From Clostridia bacterium (GTDB taxonomy: Bacteria > Bacillota > Clostridia > Oscillospirales > CAG-272), in the NCBI GenBank assembly GCA_017540285.1, contig JAFYBI010000319.1:1-6509 (forward strand): a stretch of DNA of 6,509 bases, given 5' to 3'. Both the position numbers and the translations under genes were made by a program. The notes under the pieces are model-generated. The model saw nothing but the letters and a program-made list of their open reading frames with translations. It had not been told where the DNA came from and ran no database searches. Below, piece by piece: positions 1 through 5,965 of this stretch (position 1 is its first letter; each line of letters starts with the position of its first letter).

Positions 1-65
1 AAATCGTCGGGCTCGTCCGGGCGTGAGAACGGCACCGCGGAAAGCCGGATTCAACCGGCAGCTGG

Positions 66-94
66 GTGACAAAACGGGAAAGGTATGCTATCAT
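66..94 (+). promoter_or_regulatory. SigA-type promoter for the small orphan gene
   Basis: A -35 element GTGACA (66-71) and a -10 element TATCAT (89-94) each match the SigA consensus at five of six positions and are separated by exactly 17 bases. The predicted start of transcription is near 101, leaving a leader of about 30 bases that contains the ribosome binding site of the gene at 130. It is a sequence match only. Confidence 0.5.
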
Positions 95-117
95 GGAGGC
101 GTCCAATCTTTCCGAAC

Positions 118-123
118 AGGAGG
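118..123 (+). promoter_or_regulatory. Ribosome binding site deciding the start at 130
   Basis: A perfect AGGAGG lies six bases upstream of the ATG at 130. The reading frame is open back to an ATG at 85, but that codon overlaps the promoter -10 region and has no ribosome binding site, so 130 is the likely start. Confidence 0.8.
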
Positions 124-129
124 CATCTC

Positions 130-450
130 ATGGAACATCCATTCTCTTACGAAACCTTTCTCAAATGGTTCGAGCACGACGAGCGGTGGCCGATCGACGA
201 AACATCCTTTTTCTTTGAAGACGATCCGGAGAAGACGGAACGTTTCCTCGGGTGTCTTCGAAAATATGAAAAACCATACTGGGCGGGGTACTGCGATCAA
301 CCGGACGGCATGGAGTTTTCGACGGCCTCTGAGCTTTTGAACGCGCCGATATGGGACGGAAAATCCATCCGGGATCGGTGGGAACAGGTCGTTTCCCTTC
401 AGATCGGCATGCTCCCCGTCGACGATTGGATGAACATGTACGGCGACTGA
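130..450 (+). CDS. Small acidic Trp-rich hypothetical protein
   Basis: This gene encodes a 106-residue protein that I do not recognise. It has 23 Asp/Glu against 10 Lys/Arg, six tryptophans and many other aromatic residues, mostly as spaced W pairs such as FLKWF, ERWP, PYWAGY and RDRWEQ. There is no signal peptide or membrane segment, so a soluble cytoplasmic protein is expected. The start was chosen from the AGGAGG six bases upstream, and a 17-base-spaced promoter precedes it, which argues that it is real despite its size. It is a single-gene unit, convergent with the operon ending at 533. Its codon use is less GC-biased at third positions than that of the neighbours, which could mean low expression or a separate origin. 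The overlapping minus-strand frame at 91-516 runs through the terminator and is less likely. Confidence 0.75.
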   Translation: MEHPFSYETFLKWFEHDERWPIDETSFFFEDDPEKTERFLGCLRKYEKPYWAGYCDQPDGMEFSTASELLNAPIWDGKSIRDRWEQVVSLQIGMLPVDDWMNMYGD

Positions 451-471
451 CGGGAAAGAAAATACCGAAAC

Positions 472-513
472 AAACAAAGCCCCGGAACGGACGAACCGCT
501 CCGAGGCTTGTTT
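472..513 (-). terminator. Rho-independent terminator of the GNAT-GH29-GtaA operon
   Basis: A 12-bp stem (479-490 with 496-507, loop ACGAA) is extended by A/T pairs with one bulge. It lies just downstream of the stop codon at 533 on the minus strand and is followed there by a T-rich tract. Two stem positions are C/A mismatches in plus-strand RNA but G-U wobbles in minus-strand RNA, so the fold is fully paired only in the minus direction. Weak termination of the small plus-strand gene is also possible because T-rich sequence follows on that side too. Confidence 0.8.
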
Positions 514-532
514 CACTTTTCAGAAAGTATGC

Positions 533-2497
533 TTATTTCCACCCCTTCATCTTGCCGCTGTATTCGAGCAGCTTGATTAAGTGGCCGCCGACAACGGTGC
601 GGTGCTGGAAGCCTCTCTGCTGCGCCGTCACGGTGAAATACCAGTCGGTCGCCGGGACGCGGGAGAGGGAACAGTCGTACGCCTTCCAGAGCGGCGCGAC
701 GAACTCTTCGAAGTCATCGCGGCGCGCGGCGAGGGTCGCGGTCCAGACGAGCCAGTCGGACTTGGTGTAGGTCTCGCGGTTGTCGAGCGGCATGCCGTAG
801 GCGTTGATGTGGTGCTTGTAGGACGCGAATTCCGTCGCGAGGACGCCGGGATCCATGACGCCCGTGCCCATGAGCTTGTCCCAGACGATGTTGTATTTCA
901 TCGACCAGGTGCCGGGACGGTCGAACGCGAGACGATAGGAACCGTCGCCGTTGGCGGCTCTCTCGGCCCAGCCCGCGGCCATCTTCTTCGCCTTCGCGGT
1001 CATCTCCTCATAGTCGGCTTCGCGGCCGAGCATTTTGTAGATCACGCCGAGCCCCGCGATGCCCATGACGGCCTTGAGGGACAGGTTGCAGTTGTGCGCG
1101 AGGTGACCCGCGAAGTCGTCGGTGCAGAGCTGATTCTCCGGGTCGTCGCCGTGCGCTTCGAGGTATTTGACCCACGCCTCGAGCAGATCGAGGTTTTCCT
1201 CGGCGAACTTCGTTTCGCGGTCCGCGATCGCCACGGCTGCCGCCATCACGAGCATGTTGCCGCATTCCTCGACGGGCATCTGATACTGGAGGGCGTTGGC
1301 GCCGTAGACCTGGCCGCGTACCAGCGGGAACTGACCGCAGTCATGCGGCGCGAAGTCGAAGATCCACTTGTCCGTGCGGGAATACTTGTAGATCGGGCGC
1401 ATCATGCCGCGCACGAGCTCGGGGTTGTACATCAGATAGAGCGGGATGGACGGATAGGACACGTCGACGGTCGCCGCGCATCCGTTGGAGAAGCACTCCT
1501 TCGAGATCCAGAGGATCTGCCCGTCACGGTCCACGGCGAGCTTGTGTGCCGCGATGGACTGACGGTAGGAGATCTCGCAGATCTCGGCGTACTTTTCGCC
1601 GCCGGCCTTCGTCGCATCGAGGAAGAGCTTGTCCGCGAACGCCTTGCATTTTGCCGTCACCGCGTCGTAGTCCTTGTACGCCTCGTCGATCGCGCATTCG
1701 ATCGTCTTGCCGTTCCGGTTCCACCAGGATTTGAGCTTGTCGCCGAAGTAGTCGATGGAGTACACGTCGTCGTAGGCGAAGAGGAACAGCCTGTAACCGG
1801 AGCCGGTCCTGAGCTCGGTTTCCGCCCAGACGAAGGTCATCTCCTCCCGGAAGTCCTCTGGCTGCTCGTCGCGGCGGTGCCTCGGGACGAAGGGGACCTT
1901 GACCGTTTCGCATCCGGTGCGGCCCGGTTCGACGGCGAGGTGGAAATACCCCCAGTCGATGCGGATATCGTCGCCGGAGCAGTGCAGGACGTCCTGTTTT
2001 TTCGATCCCATTTTCACGGCGGGAATGCCGCTCGGAAGCCGGTATTCGGTGACGTCCACCTCGTCGTCGCCGCGGTTGTTGAGGCAGAGCTCCTCGGACA
2101 CGGCGATCTTAACCTTGACGTCGCGCTGAATGCCGTCCGTCGAGCGGGCTTCCACGCGGAGATAACTGACCGGACGGGTGAGCAGGTCGTAGTCGTCCAT
2201 TAGGAGGGGGGTGAGGAAGGTGGCCTTCAGGCAGACGCCCGCGCCTTCAAAGGTGCAGGTCGTGGAGAGGGCGTCGCAGTCGCGGGAAGTCTGGGTGAGG
2301 GCTGGGCTGTCGTCGCGCGCGTTCCATCTGCCGAGGAAGCGGTACGCGGTGCCGTCGATTTCCGCGGTGCCGACGATGGTGTTCGGATGGCCGGTCCAGT
2401 GGACGGTCACGGCGTCGGTGAGGGTGTCCGCGGGGGACCAGACGGAGAAATACGGATCGACCGTAATCAGGGGAACGGACGGAGGTCTGAGCTGCAT
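533..2497 (-). CDS. GtaA-like glutaminase family protein (DUF4965/DUF1793)
   Basis: The 654-residue protein matches the fungal glutaminase A (GtaA) family and its bacterial relatives. The order visible is: an N-terminal DUF4964-like stretch (RPPSVPLITVDPYFSVWS, 4-21); a beta-rich DUF5127-like region to about 290; a DUF4965-like region with YPSIPLYLMYNP (348-359), FAPHDCGQFP (382-391) and QMPVEECGNML (406-416); and a DUF1793-like helical part with DDFAGHLAHNCNLS (460-473), KYNIVWDKLMG (534-544), YGMPLDNRETYTKSDW (567-582) and RVPATDWY (613-620). Length is normal for the family. No signal peptide is present, unlike secreted fungal GtaA. Glutamine hydrolysis is known only for a few members; the fold is six-hairpin-glycosidase-like and the gene sits beside a fucosidase, so activity on a glycan or glycoconjugate is an alternative. 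An AAGGAG lies eight bases before the ATG. It is the last gene of the operon, with its own likely promoter 58 bases upstream. Confidence 0.9.
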   Translation of the reverse strand: MQLRPPSVPLITVDPYFSVWSPADTLTDAVTVHWTGHPNTIVGTAEIDGTAYRFLGRWNARDDSPALTQTSRDCDALSTTCTFEGAGVCLKATFLTPLLMDDYDLLTRPVSYLRVEARSTDGIQRDVKVKIAVSEELCLNNRGDDEVDVTEYRLPSGIPAVKMGSKKQDVLHCSGDDIRIDWGYFHLAVEPGRTGCETVKVPFVPRHRRDEQPEDFREEMTFVWAETELRTGSGYRLFLFAYDDVYSIDYFGDKLKSWWNRNGKTIECAIDEAYKDYDAVTAKCKAFADKLFLDATKAGGEKYAEICEISYRQSIAAHKLAVDRDGQILWISKECFSNGCAATVDVSYPSIPLYLMYNPELVRGMMRPIYKYSRTDKWIFDFAPHDCGQFPLVRGQVYGANALQYQMPVEECGNMLVMAAAVAIADRETKFAEENLDLLEAWVKYLEAHGDDPENQLCTDDFAGHLAHNCNLSLKAVMGIAGLGVIYKMLGREADYEEMTAKAKKMAAGWAERAANGDGSYRLAFDRPGTWSMKYNIVWDKLMGTGVMDPGVLATEFASYKHHINAYGMPLDNRETYTKSDWLVWTATLAARRDDFEEFVAPLWKAYDCSLSRVPATDWYFTVTAQQRGFQHRTVVGGHLIKLLEYSGKMKGWK

Positions 2498-2520
2498 AAT
2501 GGGTTCTCCTTTTCGTTTTG

Positions 2521-2542
2521 CCGCGCAGATCGCGCCGCGCGG
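2521..2542 (-). promoter_or_regulatory. GC-rich inverted repeat in the leader of the GtaA-like gene
   Basis: CCGCGC (2521-2526) and GCGCGG (2537-2542) form a 6-bp perfect stem with a 10-base loop. It lies between the predicted transcription start (about 2548) and the ribosome binding site (2506-2511), so it could be an operator or a leader hairpin. In a GC-rich genome such a short repeat may also be chance. Confidence 0.3.
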
Positions 2543-2554
2543 AGGTTTGGTTTC

Positions 2555-2583
2555 ACTTTACCATAAAATATCAACAAAATCAA
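2555..2583 (-). promoter_or_regulatory. Internal SigA-type promoter before the GtaA-like gene
   Basis: On the minus strand, TTGATT (2583-2578) and TAAAGT (2560-2555) are separated by 17 bases, and TGG directly before the -10 adds an extended -10 feature. The stretch from about 2550 to 2583 is conspicuously AT-rich in an otherwise GC-rich window. It would let the last gene be expressed apart from the two upstream genes; no convincing terminator lies between 2624 and this promoter. Confidence 0.5.
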
Positions 2584-2623
2584 GTCCCGATTATCGCGGC
2601 CGGGCTCGGAAAAGTGCGGAAAA

Positions 2624-3658
2624 TCAACCGTTCTCCTCTTCCTCGATCTCCCGGGCGCGCCGCAGGATGTCGAGCGAGAAGGAGGGGATGCGCCCGAGCC
2701 CGTCCGGTCCGACGTTGAGCAGGTAATTCACGCCCATGCCGTTCAGGTGCCGCTTGTTCCGGGCGATCGTCTCGGGGGACTTCCAGTTGTGGTCGAAATA
2801 CTTGAAGCCCCAGGTGTCGTTGAGGGTCGCGGCGGTCTCATACAGCCCGTAGGGAGACCACTTGTACCCGCCGAGACCGTTCATGTCGCCGCTCTCCGCT
2901 TCCGTCATCTCCTTCGGCGGCTCGCGCGGGATCTCGTTGTCCCCGAGGGATACATAGTCATACGCGCCGTTGCCGAGGCGGGAATTGATGAGGCAGTCCG
3001 GCTGATATTCCTTGACCATCCGGTAGATCTCGAGGCTCTGTTCCTTCGTGATGACGCCGGGCGTGTCGAACCAGATGAGGCACAGATCGCCGTATCCCGT
3101 GAGGATCTCCTTGATCTGCGGCTTGATCTTGTTCTCATAGCAGCGGGTGAAGTCCTTCGACGCAATGTCCGGCCAGTCCCAGGAATTGAACCAGTCGCGC
3201 CCGGAGCATCCGCCCTTTTTGTCGTAGCCGCCGCCGTCCGGATCGTGCCAGTCGAGCTCCTGCGAGTAGTAGAGGCCGAATTTCAGCCCGTACTTGTAGC
3301 ATGCCTCGGCGAGCTCCGCGATGATGTCCCGCCCGAACGGGGTCGCGTCGACGACGTTGAAGGGATCGGCCTTCGATCGGAAGAGCGCGAAGCCCTCGTG
3401 ATGCTTCGAGGTGATGACGAAATACTTCATCCCGAAGGACTTCGCCGCCGCGATCCACTCGTCCGCGTTGAAATAGACCGGGTTGAAGCATTTCGCGAGC
3501 GCGGAGTACTCCTCCGTGCCGATGCCGAACCAGGACTGCGCCCATTCGCCGTACGTCGGTGTCCGTCCGCCGCGGTACTCGCCCCCGAGGAGGGAATAGA
3601 GCCCGAAGTGGACCATCATGCCGTACCCGGCGGATTTGAACCATTGTCTGTTGTCCAT
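2624..3658 (-). CDS. GH29 alpha-L-fucosidase-like glycosidase, compact
   Basis: The 344-residue protein is a glycoside hydrolase family 29 catalytic domain. Family signatures are GMMVHFGLYSLLGGEY (13-28, usually an IHWGLYS motif), SKHHEGFALF (84-93), KFGLYYSQELDWHDP (126-140), LIWFDTP (194-200), ETAATLNDTWGF (274-285) and NYLLNVGPDGLGRIP (311-325). D198 in IWFD is the expected nucleophile. E242 in GDNEIP is a candidate acid/base judged only by spacing from D198. The protein ends after the catalytic barrel and lacks the C-terminal beta-sandwich of longer homologues, and it has no signal peptide. It should remove alpha-linked L-fucose from imported oligosaccharides or glycosides; linkage preference cannot be read here. 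GGAG lies seven bases before the ATG. It starts 34 bases after the GNAT gene ends, implying one transcript. Confidence 0.92.
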   Translation of the reverse strand: MDNRQWFKSAGYGMMVHFGLYSLLGGEYRGGRTPTYGEWAQSWFGIGTEEYSALAKCFNPVYFNADEWIAAAKSFGMKYFVITSKHHEGFALFRSKADPFNVVDATPFGRDIIAELAEACYKYGLKFGLYYSQELDWHDPDGGGYDKKGGCSGRDWFNSWDWPDIASKDFTRCYENKIKPQIKEILTGYGDLCLIWFDTPGVITKEQSLEIYRMVKEYQPDCLINSRLGNGAYDYVSLGDNEIPREPPKEMTEAESGDMNGLGGYKWSPYGLYETAATLNDTWGFKYFDHNWKSPETIARNKRHLNGMGVNYLLNVGPDGLGRIPSFSLDILRRAREIEEEENG

Positions 3659-3692
3659 TCGTTTTCTCCGTTTCTTGTTCTGAATTCTGCTT

Positions 3693-4271
3693 TTACAGGA
3701 TGATGCCCGTCTGCTCTCCGGTCTCCGTCAGCATCTCGATCCCGTGCATCCGGAGCGCATCGCAGATCTTCGTCCAGCGGTCGACCATGCCTTCGTCGTA
3801 TTCGACGGGGTGGAAGCCTCCGCGGAGATAGCCGACGATCGCCGGGATGCGCCAGTCGTCCGTCGTCAGCTCGACCCGGTGACCGTCTCCGGGCAGCTCG
3901 GCTTTGAGCTTCTTCATCGCGTGGGCGAGCATGAATTCCCCGATGCCGTGACCGCGCGCGTCTTCCCGGCACGCGACCATGTGGATGTCCCCGATCCCGT
4001 CCGTGCGCACGAATCCCGTGATCGACGCGACGGGAGTCCCGTCCGGGGAACGGCAGACGAAAAACGTGTCCGTCGACGGATCGAGGTGCCCCTGCCCGAG
4101 GATCGCGCGGTTCCAGTCGTTGACGGTCGCGTCCGGGCCGAGCAGCCCGTACTTGCAGATTTCGACCCAGATCTCCTCCTCGCCCGGCTTCCAGTTCCGG
4201 ATGAAAAAGCCCTCCGGCGCCGCCTTGTCCGGGATCTCATCGAGCAGATGGATCATCATAAGCTGTCGCAT
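3693..4271 (-). CDS. GNAT family N-acetyltransferase
   Basis: This 192-residue protein transfers an acyl group, normally from acetyl-CoA, to an amine; the substrate is unknown. The acetyl-CoA pyrophosphate loop is clear: DIHMVACREDARGHGIGEF (95-113), with the R-x-x-G-x-G signature at R106, G109 and G111, following the beta strand that begins at IHMVA. VELTTDDWRIPAIVGYLRGGF (133-153) is the usual motif-B region ending in a GF turn. The length fits a single-domain GNAT, and it looks cytoplasmic. The frame is open upstream to 4448, but an exact GGAGG six bases before the ATG at 4271 and a perfect TATAAT at 4302-4307 inside the extension fix the start. It is the first gene of the operon with the fucosidase and GtaA-like genes, so its substrate may be a sugar amine or amino acid handled by that module; that link is inference. 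Confidence 0.9.
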   Translation of the reverse strand: MRQLMMIHLLDEIPDKAAPEGFFIRNWKPGEEEIWVEICKYGLLGPDATVNDWNRAILGQGHLDPSTDTFFVCRSPDGTPVASITGFVRTDGIGDIHMVACREDARGHGIGEFMLAHAMKKLKAELPGDGHRVELTTDDWRIPAIVGYLRGGFHPVEYDEGMVDRWTKICDALRMHGIEMLTETGEQTGIIL

Positions 4272-4277
4272 AAAAAA

Positions 4278-4282
4278 CCTCC
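4278..4282 (-). promoter_or_regulatory. Ribosome binding site deciding the GNAT start
   Basis: GGAGG on the minus strand sits six bases upstream of the ATG at 4271. It selects this start over the in-frame ATG at 4448, which would require a 59-residue extension across the promoter. Confidence 0.85.
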
Positions 4283-4301
4283 GGTGATGAATGTTCGCTC
4301 C

Positions 4302-4330
4302 ATTATACCATACCCGCGGGGGAATTACAA
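4302..4330 (-). promoter_or_regulatory. SigA promoter of the GNAT-GH29-GtaA operon
   Basis: On the minus strand, TTGTAA (4330-4325) and a perfect TATAAT (4307-4302) are 17 bases apart, with TGG before the -10 giving an extended -10. Transcription would begin near 4295, leaving a leader of about 24 bases with the ribosome binding site. The spacer contains the perfect 8-bp palindrome CCCGCGGG (4313-4320), a possible regulator contact site. Confidence 0.75.
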
Positions 4331-4376
4331 GAAGAATCCGCAATCCGCCGCGAGATTCCGCCGCCCCGCCCTCCTC

Positions 4377-4404
4377 ACGCCCGCACACCCTCCCGCATAT
4401 CCTG
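4377..4404 (+). promoter_or_regulatory. Possible SigK-like mother-cell promoter of dpaAB
   Basis: The mother-cell sigma factor SigK recognises roughly AC, then 16-17 bases, then CATAnnnTA. Here AC (4377-4378) is followed after 17 bases by CATATCCTG (4396-4404), one base off in the -10. The predicted start near 4411 leaves a leader of about 40 bases. SigK control of this operon is established in Bacillus subtilis, which makes the match meaningful, but the motif is short and could be chance. Confidence 0.35.
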
Positions 4405-4421
4405 TCCCCGGAGACATCTCC
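4403..4421 (+). promoter_or_regulatory. Overlapping dyads at the presumed dpaAB start site
   Basis: TGTCCCCGGAGACA (4403-4416) is a 14-base palindrome with one mismatched pair. It overlaps GGAGACATCTCC (4410-4421), a perfect 5-bp inverted repeat around CA. Both fall on the predicted +1 of the putative SigK promoter, a position where a repressor or a leader hairpin could act. Confidence 0.3.
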
Positions 4422-4449
4422 AACTTCTGAAAGCTGCAAGGTATTCAAA

Positions 4450-5313
4450 ATGAAAGACTACCCAAAAATCGGAATCCTCGGCGGGGATGCCCGGATGCGG
4501 TACGCGGCGGAGAAGCTGTCATCGCTTGCGGAGTGCGCCGTCTGGGGAGGGGATTTCACCCCGTCCGCCGTGCGGGCTTCGGACTGGCAGGGCGCAGTCC
4601 GCGGCGCGGATGCGGTCGTGCTGCCCCTGCCCGCCACCCGCGACGGTGTGACCCTTTCCGCGCCCGGGAGCGGGGAGCGCGTCCCGATTGACGGCATCCT
4701 CGACGTCATGCCCGCGGGGACGGTCCTCTTCGGCGGAAAGCTCCCGCCCCTCTTTGCCGCCTGCGCGCGGGAGCACGGGATCCGGACGGTCGACTACTAC
4801 GAGGACGAGGCGTTTCAGATCGCCGGTGCGGTGCAGACGGCGGAAGGCGCGGTCGCGGCGTGCATCGATGCGCTCCCCGGGACGGTCTCGGGCATGGCGT
4901 GCGCCATCGTCGGCTGCGGCAGAGTCGGCCGGATCCTCGCAAACCGGCTTCATGCCTTCGGCGCGCAGGTCACGGTCGCGGCGCGCAATCCGCGGGACCT
5001 CGCGTGGGCGGAGGCGGACGGCTGCCGTCCCGTCGTGCTGGCGCGCTGGCTGCGGGATCCCGGACCGGTCGAAGCCGTCTTCTCGACCGTTCCCGTGCCG
5101 GTGCTGGACGGCGAGGCGCTCGGGCGCTTCCCGGAATCCGCCGTGTTCTTCGAGCTTGCGGACGGCATCGATCGGCATGCGGCGGAGGAACACGGGCTGA
5201 CCGTGATCCCGCTGCCCGGCCTGCCGGGAAAAGTCGCTCCGAAGAGCGCGGGGGAGAGCATCGCCGCCTCGGTCGCGCGGGTCCTCGGGGAAGGGGGCGG
5301 CCTTCATGGATAG
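4450..5313 (+). CDS. dpaA: Dipicolinate synthase subunit A
   Basis: The 287-residue protein is the NAD(P)-binding subunit of dipicolinate synthase (DpaA, also SpoVFA). With DpaB it oxidises the DapA product of the lysine/diaminopimelate pathway to dipicolinic acid in the mother cell during late sporulation. Signatures are the N-terminal IGILGGDARMRY (7-18), a Rossmann loop IVGCGRVGRIL (153-163; glycines at 155, 157 and 160) followed by a basic AARN turn (177-180), and LPGLPGKVAPKSAG (255-268), which closely resembles the same region of the B. subtilis protein. Length is normal for the family. The frame extends upstream to 4291, but the family start GGDAR lies just after the ATG at 4450, which has AAGG eight bases before it; the site is weak. 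It overlaps dpaB by eight bases and is divergent from the GNAT operon. Confidence 0.95.
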   Translation: MKDYPKIGILGGDARMRYAAEKLSSLAECAVWGGDFTPSAVRASDWQGAVRGADAVVLPLPATRDGVTLSAPGSGERVPIDGILDVMPAGTVLFGGKLPPLFAACAREHGIRTVDYYEDEAFQIAGAVQTAEGAVAACIDALPGTVSGMACAIVGCGRVGRILANRLHAFGAQVTVAARNPRDLAWAEADGCRPVVLARWLRDPGPVEAVFSTVPVPVLDGEALGRFPESAVFFELADGIDRHAAEEHGLTVIPLPGLPGKVAPKSAGESIAASVARVLGEGGGLHG

Positions 5314-5881
5314 ATCGCCCCGCCTCGGATTTGCCCTGAGCGGATCCTTCTGCAATCACCGCGCCGCCCTCGACGTCATGCGCACGCTCGCGGCGGGGTG
5401 GGACCTTGTGCCGATCCTCTCCTTTCATGCGGCAAAAACCGATACCCGGTTCGGACGTGCGGCGGACCTCTGCGACGCAGTCGAGGCGATCGCGGGACGC
5501 CCGCCCGTGACGACGATCCCGGAAGCCGAACGTTTCGGACCGTCCGATCCGCTCGACGCGCTCCTCCTCTGTCCCTGCACCGGGAACACGCTGGCAAAGC
5601 TCGCGCACGGGATCACCGACACCCCGGTCACGATGGCGGCGAAAGCCCACCTGCGCACGGACCGTCCGGTGCTCGTCGCTCTCGCCTCGAACGACGCGAT
5701 GAGCGCGAACCTCGGCAATCTCGGAACGCTGCTCAACCGCAAGAATATCTGGTTCGTCCCCATGCGGCAGGACGACCCGCGCGGCAAGCCCCACTCTCTT
5801 GTCTCGGATTTTTCCCGCGTCCCCGAAGCCCTCGCGGCGATGACGGAGGGACGCCAGCTTCTGCCGCTGTTTCTCGCATAG
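5306..5881 (+). CDS. dpaB: Dipicolinate synthase subunit B (flavoprotein)
   Basis: The 191-residue protein is the flavoprotein-like partner of DpaA (DpaB, SpoVFB), belonging to the HFCD/UbiX-type flavoprotein fold. Signatures are LGFALSGSFCNH (7-18), an N-terminal nucleotide-binding strand-loop; SFHAAKTDTRFGRA (39-52); LCPCTGNTLAKLAHGITDTP (88-107); VALASNDAM (124-132); and the C-terminal VPMRQDDPRGKPHSLVSDF (151-169), all matching the B. subtilis protein. Length is near the usual 200 residues. The ATG lies inside the last codons of dpaA (8-base overlap), with AAGGGGG eight bases upstream, so the subunits are probably translationally coupled and made in equal amounts. The product, dipicolinic acid, would be moved into the forespore by SpoVA proteins, which are not encoded in this window. 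Confidence 0.95.
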   Translation: MDRSPRLGFALSGSFCNHRAALDVMRTLAAGWDLVPILSFHAAKTDTRFGRAADLCDAVEAIAGRPPVTTIPEAERFGPSDPLDALLLCPCTGNTLAKLAHGITDTPVTMAAKAHLRTDRPVLVALASNDAMSANLGNLGTLLNRKNIWFVPMRQDDPRGKPHSLVSDFSRVPEALAAMTEGRQLLPLFLA

Positions 5882-5885
5882 GAAA

Positions 5886-5922
5886 ACGCCTGTTCCCCGA
5901 GAAAAACCCGGGAAACAGGCGT
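5886..5922 (-). terminator. Rho-independent terminator of the right-edge gene
   Basis: A 14-bp stem (5886-5899 with 5909-5922, loop 5900-5908) begins five bases after the dpaB stop codon. In minus-strand RNA it is fully paired, with a G-U wobble at 5895/5913, and is followed by TTTTCC; in plus-strand RNA that pair is a C/A mismatch and no U-tract follows. It therefore best serves the convergent gene ending at 5964. Confidence 0.75.
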
Positions 5923-5929
5923 CATAACC

Positions 5930-5965
5930 GGAGGCGTGAGGATGGATCCCGCGCCTCCCTTTTTT
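5930..5965 (+). terminator. Rho-independent terminator of dpaAB
   Basis: GGAGGCG (5930-5936) pairs with CGCCTCC (5952-5958) around a 15-base loop and is followed by C and six T residues (5960-5965). It lies about 50 bases beyond the dpaB stop codon, and its U-tract overlaps the stop codon of the convergent gene at 5964-5966. Confidence 0.75.

Noticed and set aside
1..69. Possible C-terminus of an upstream plus-strand gene, ending at 26 (IVGLVRA) or at 69.
   Set aside because: Only a few codons are visible, two frames compete and nothing distinguishes them. A short GCCGG/CCGGC stem at 44-59 has no U-tract and is not a convincing terminator.
91..516. A 141-codon minus-strand frame antisense to the small orphan gene.
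   Set aside because: Its start lies in the terminator hairpin and no promoter or ribosome binding site supports it.
581..2203. A 540-codon open frame on the plus strand, antisense to the GtaA-like gene.
   Set aside because: Its product is a low-complexity Val/Arg/Glu/His-rich sequence with no motif, while the minus strand carries every conserved family motif. It is a GC-bias shadow, as is the 318-codon plus frame at 2747-3703.
2584..2623. Possible terminator between the fucosidase and GtaA-like genes.
   Set aside because: Only a 4-bp CCCG/CGGG stem with a long loop is present, too weak to end transcription, so readthrough is assumed.
4272..4448. N-terminal extension of the GNAT protein from the ATG at 4448.
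   Set aside because: It would be translated across the TATAAT element, and the ATG at 4271 has an exact GGAGG at ideal spacing.
4291..4449. N-terminal extension of DpaA from the ATG at 4291.
   Set aside because: The 53 extra residues are rich in Pro, Arg and Ser, have no ribosome binding site, overlap the divergent operon's promoter and leader, and are absent from known DpaA proteins.
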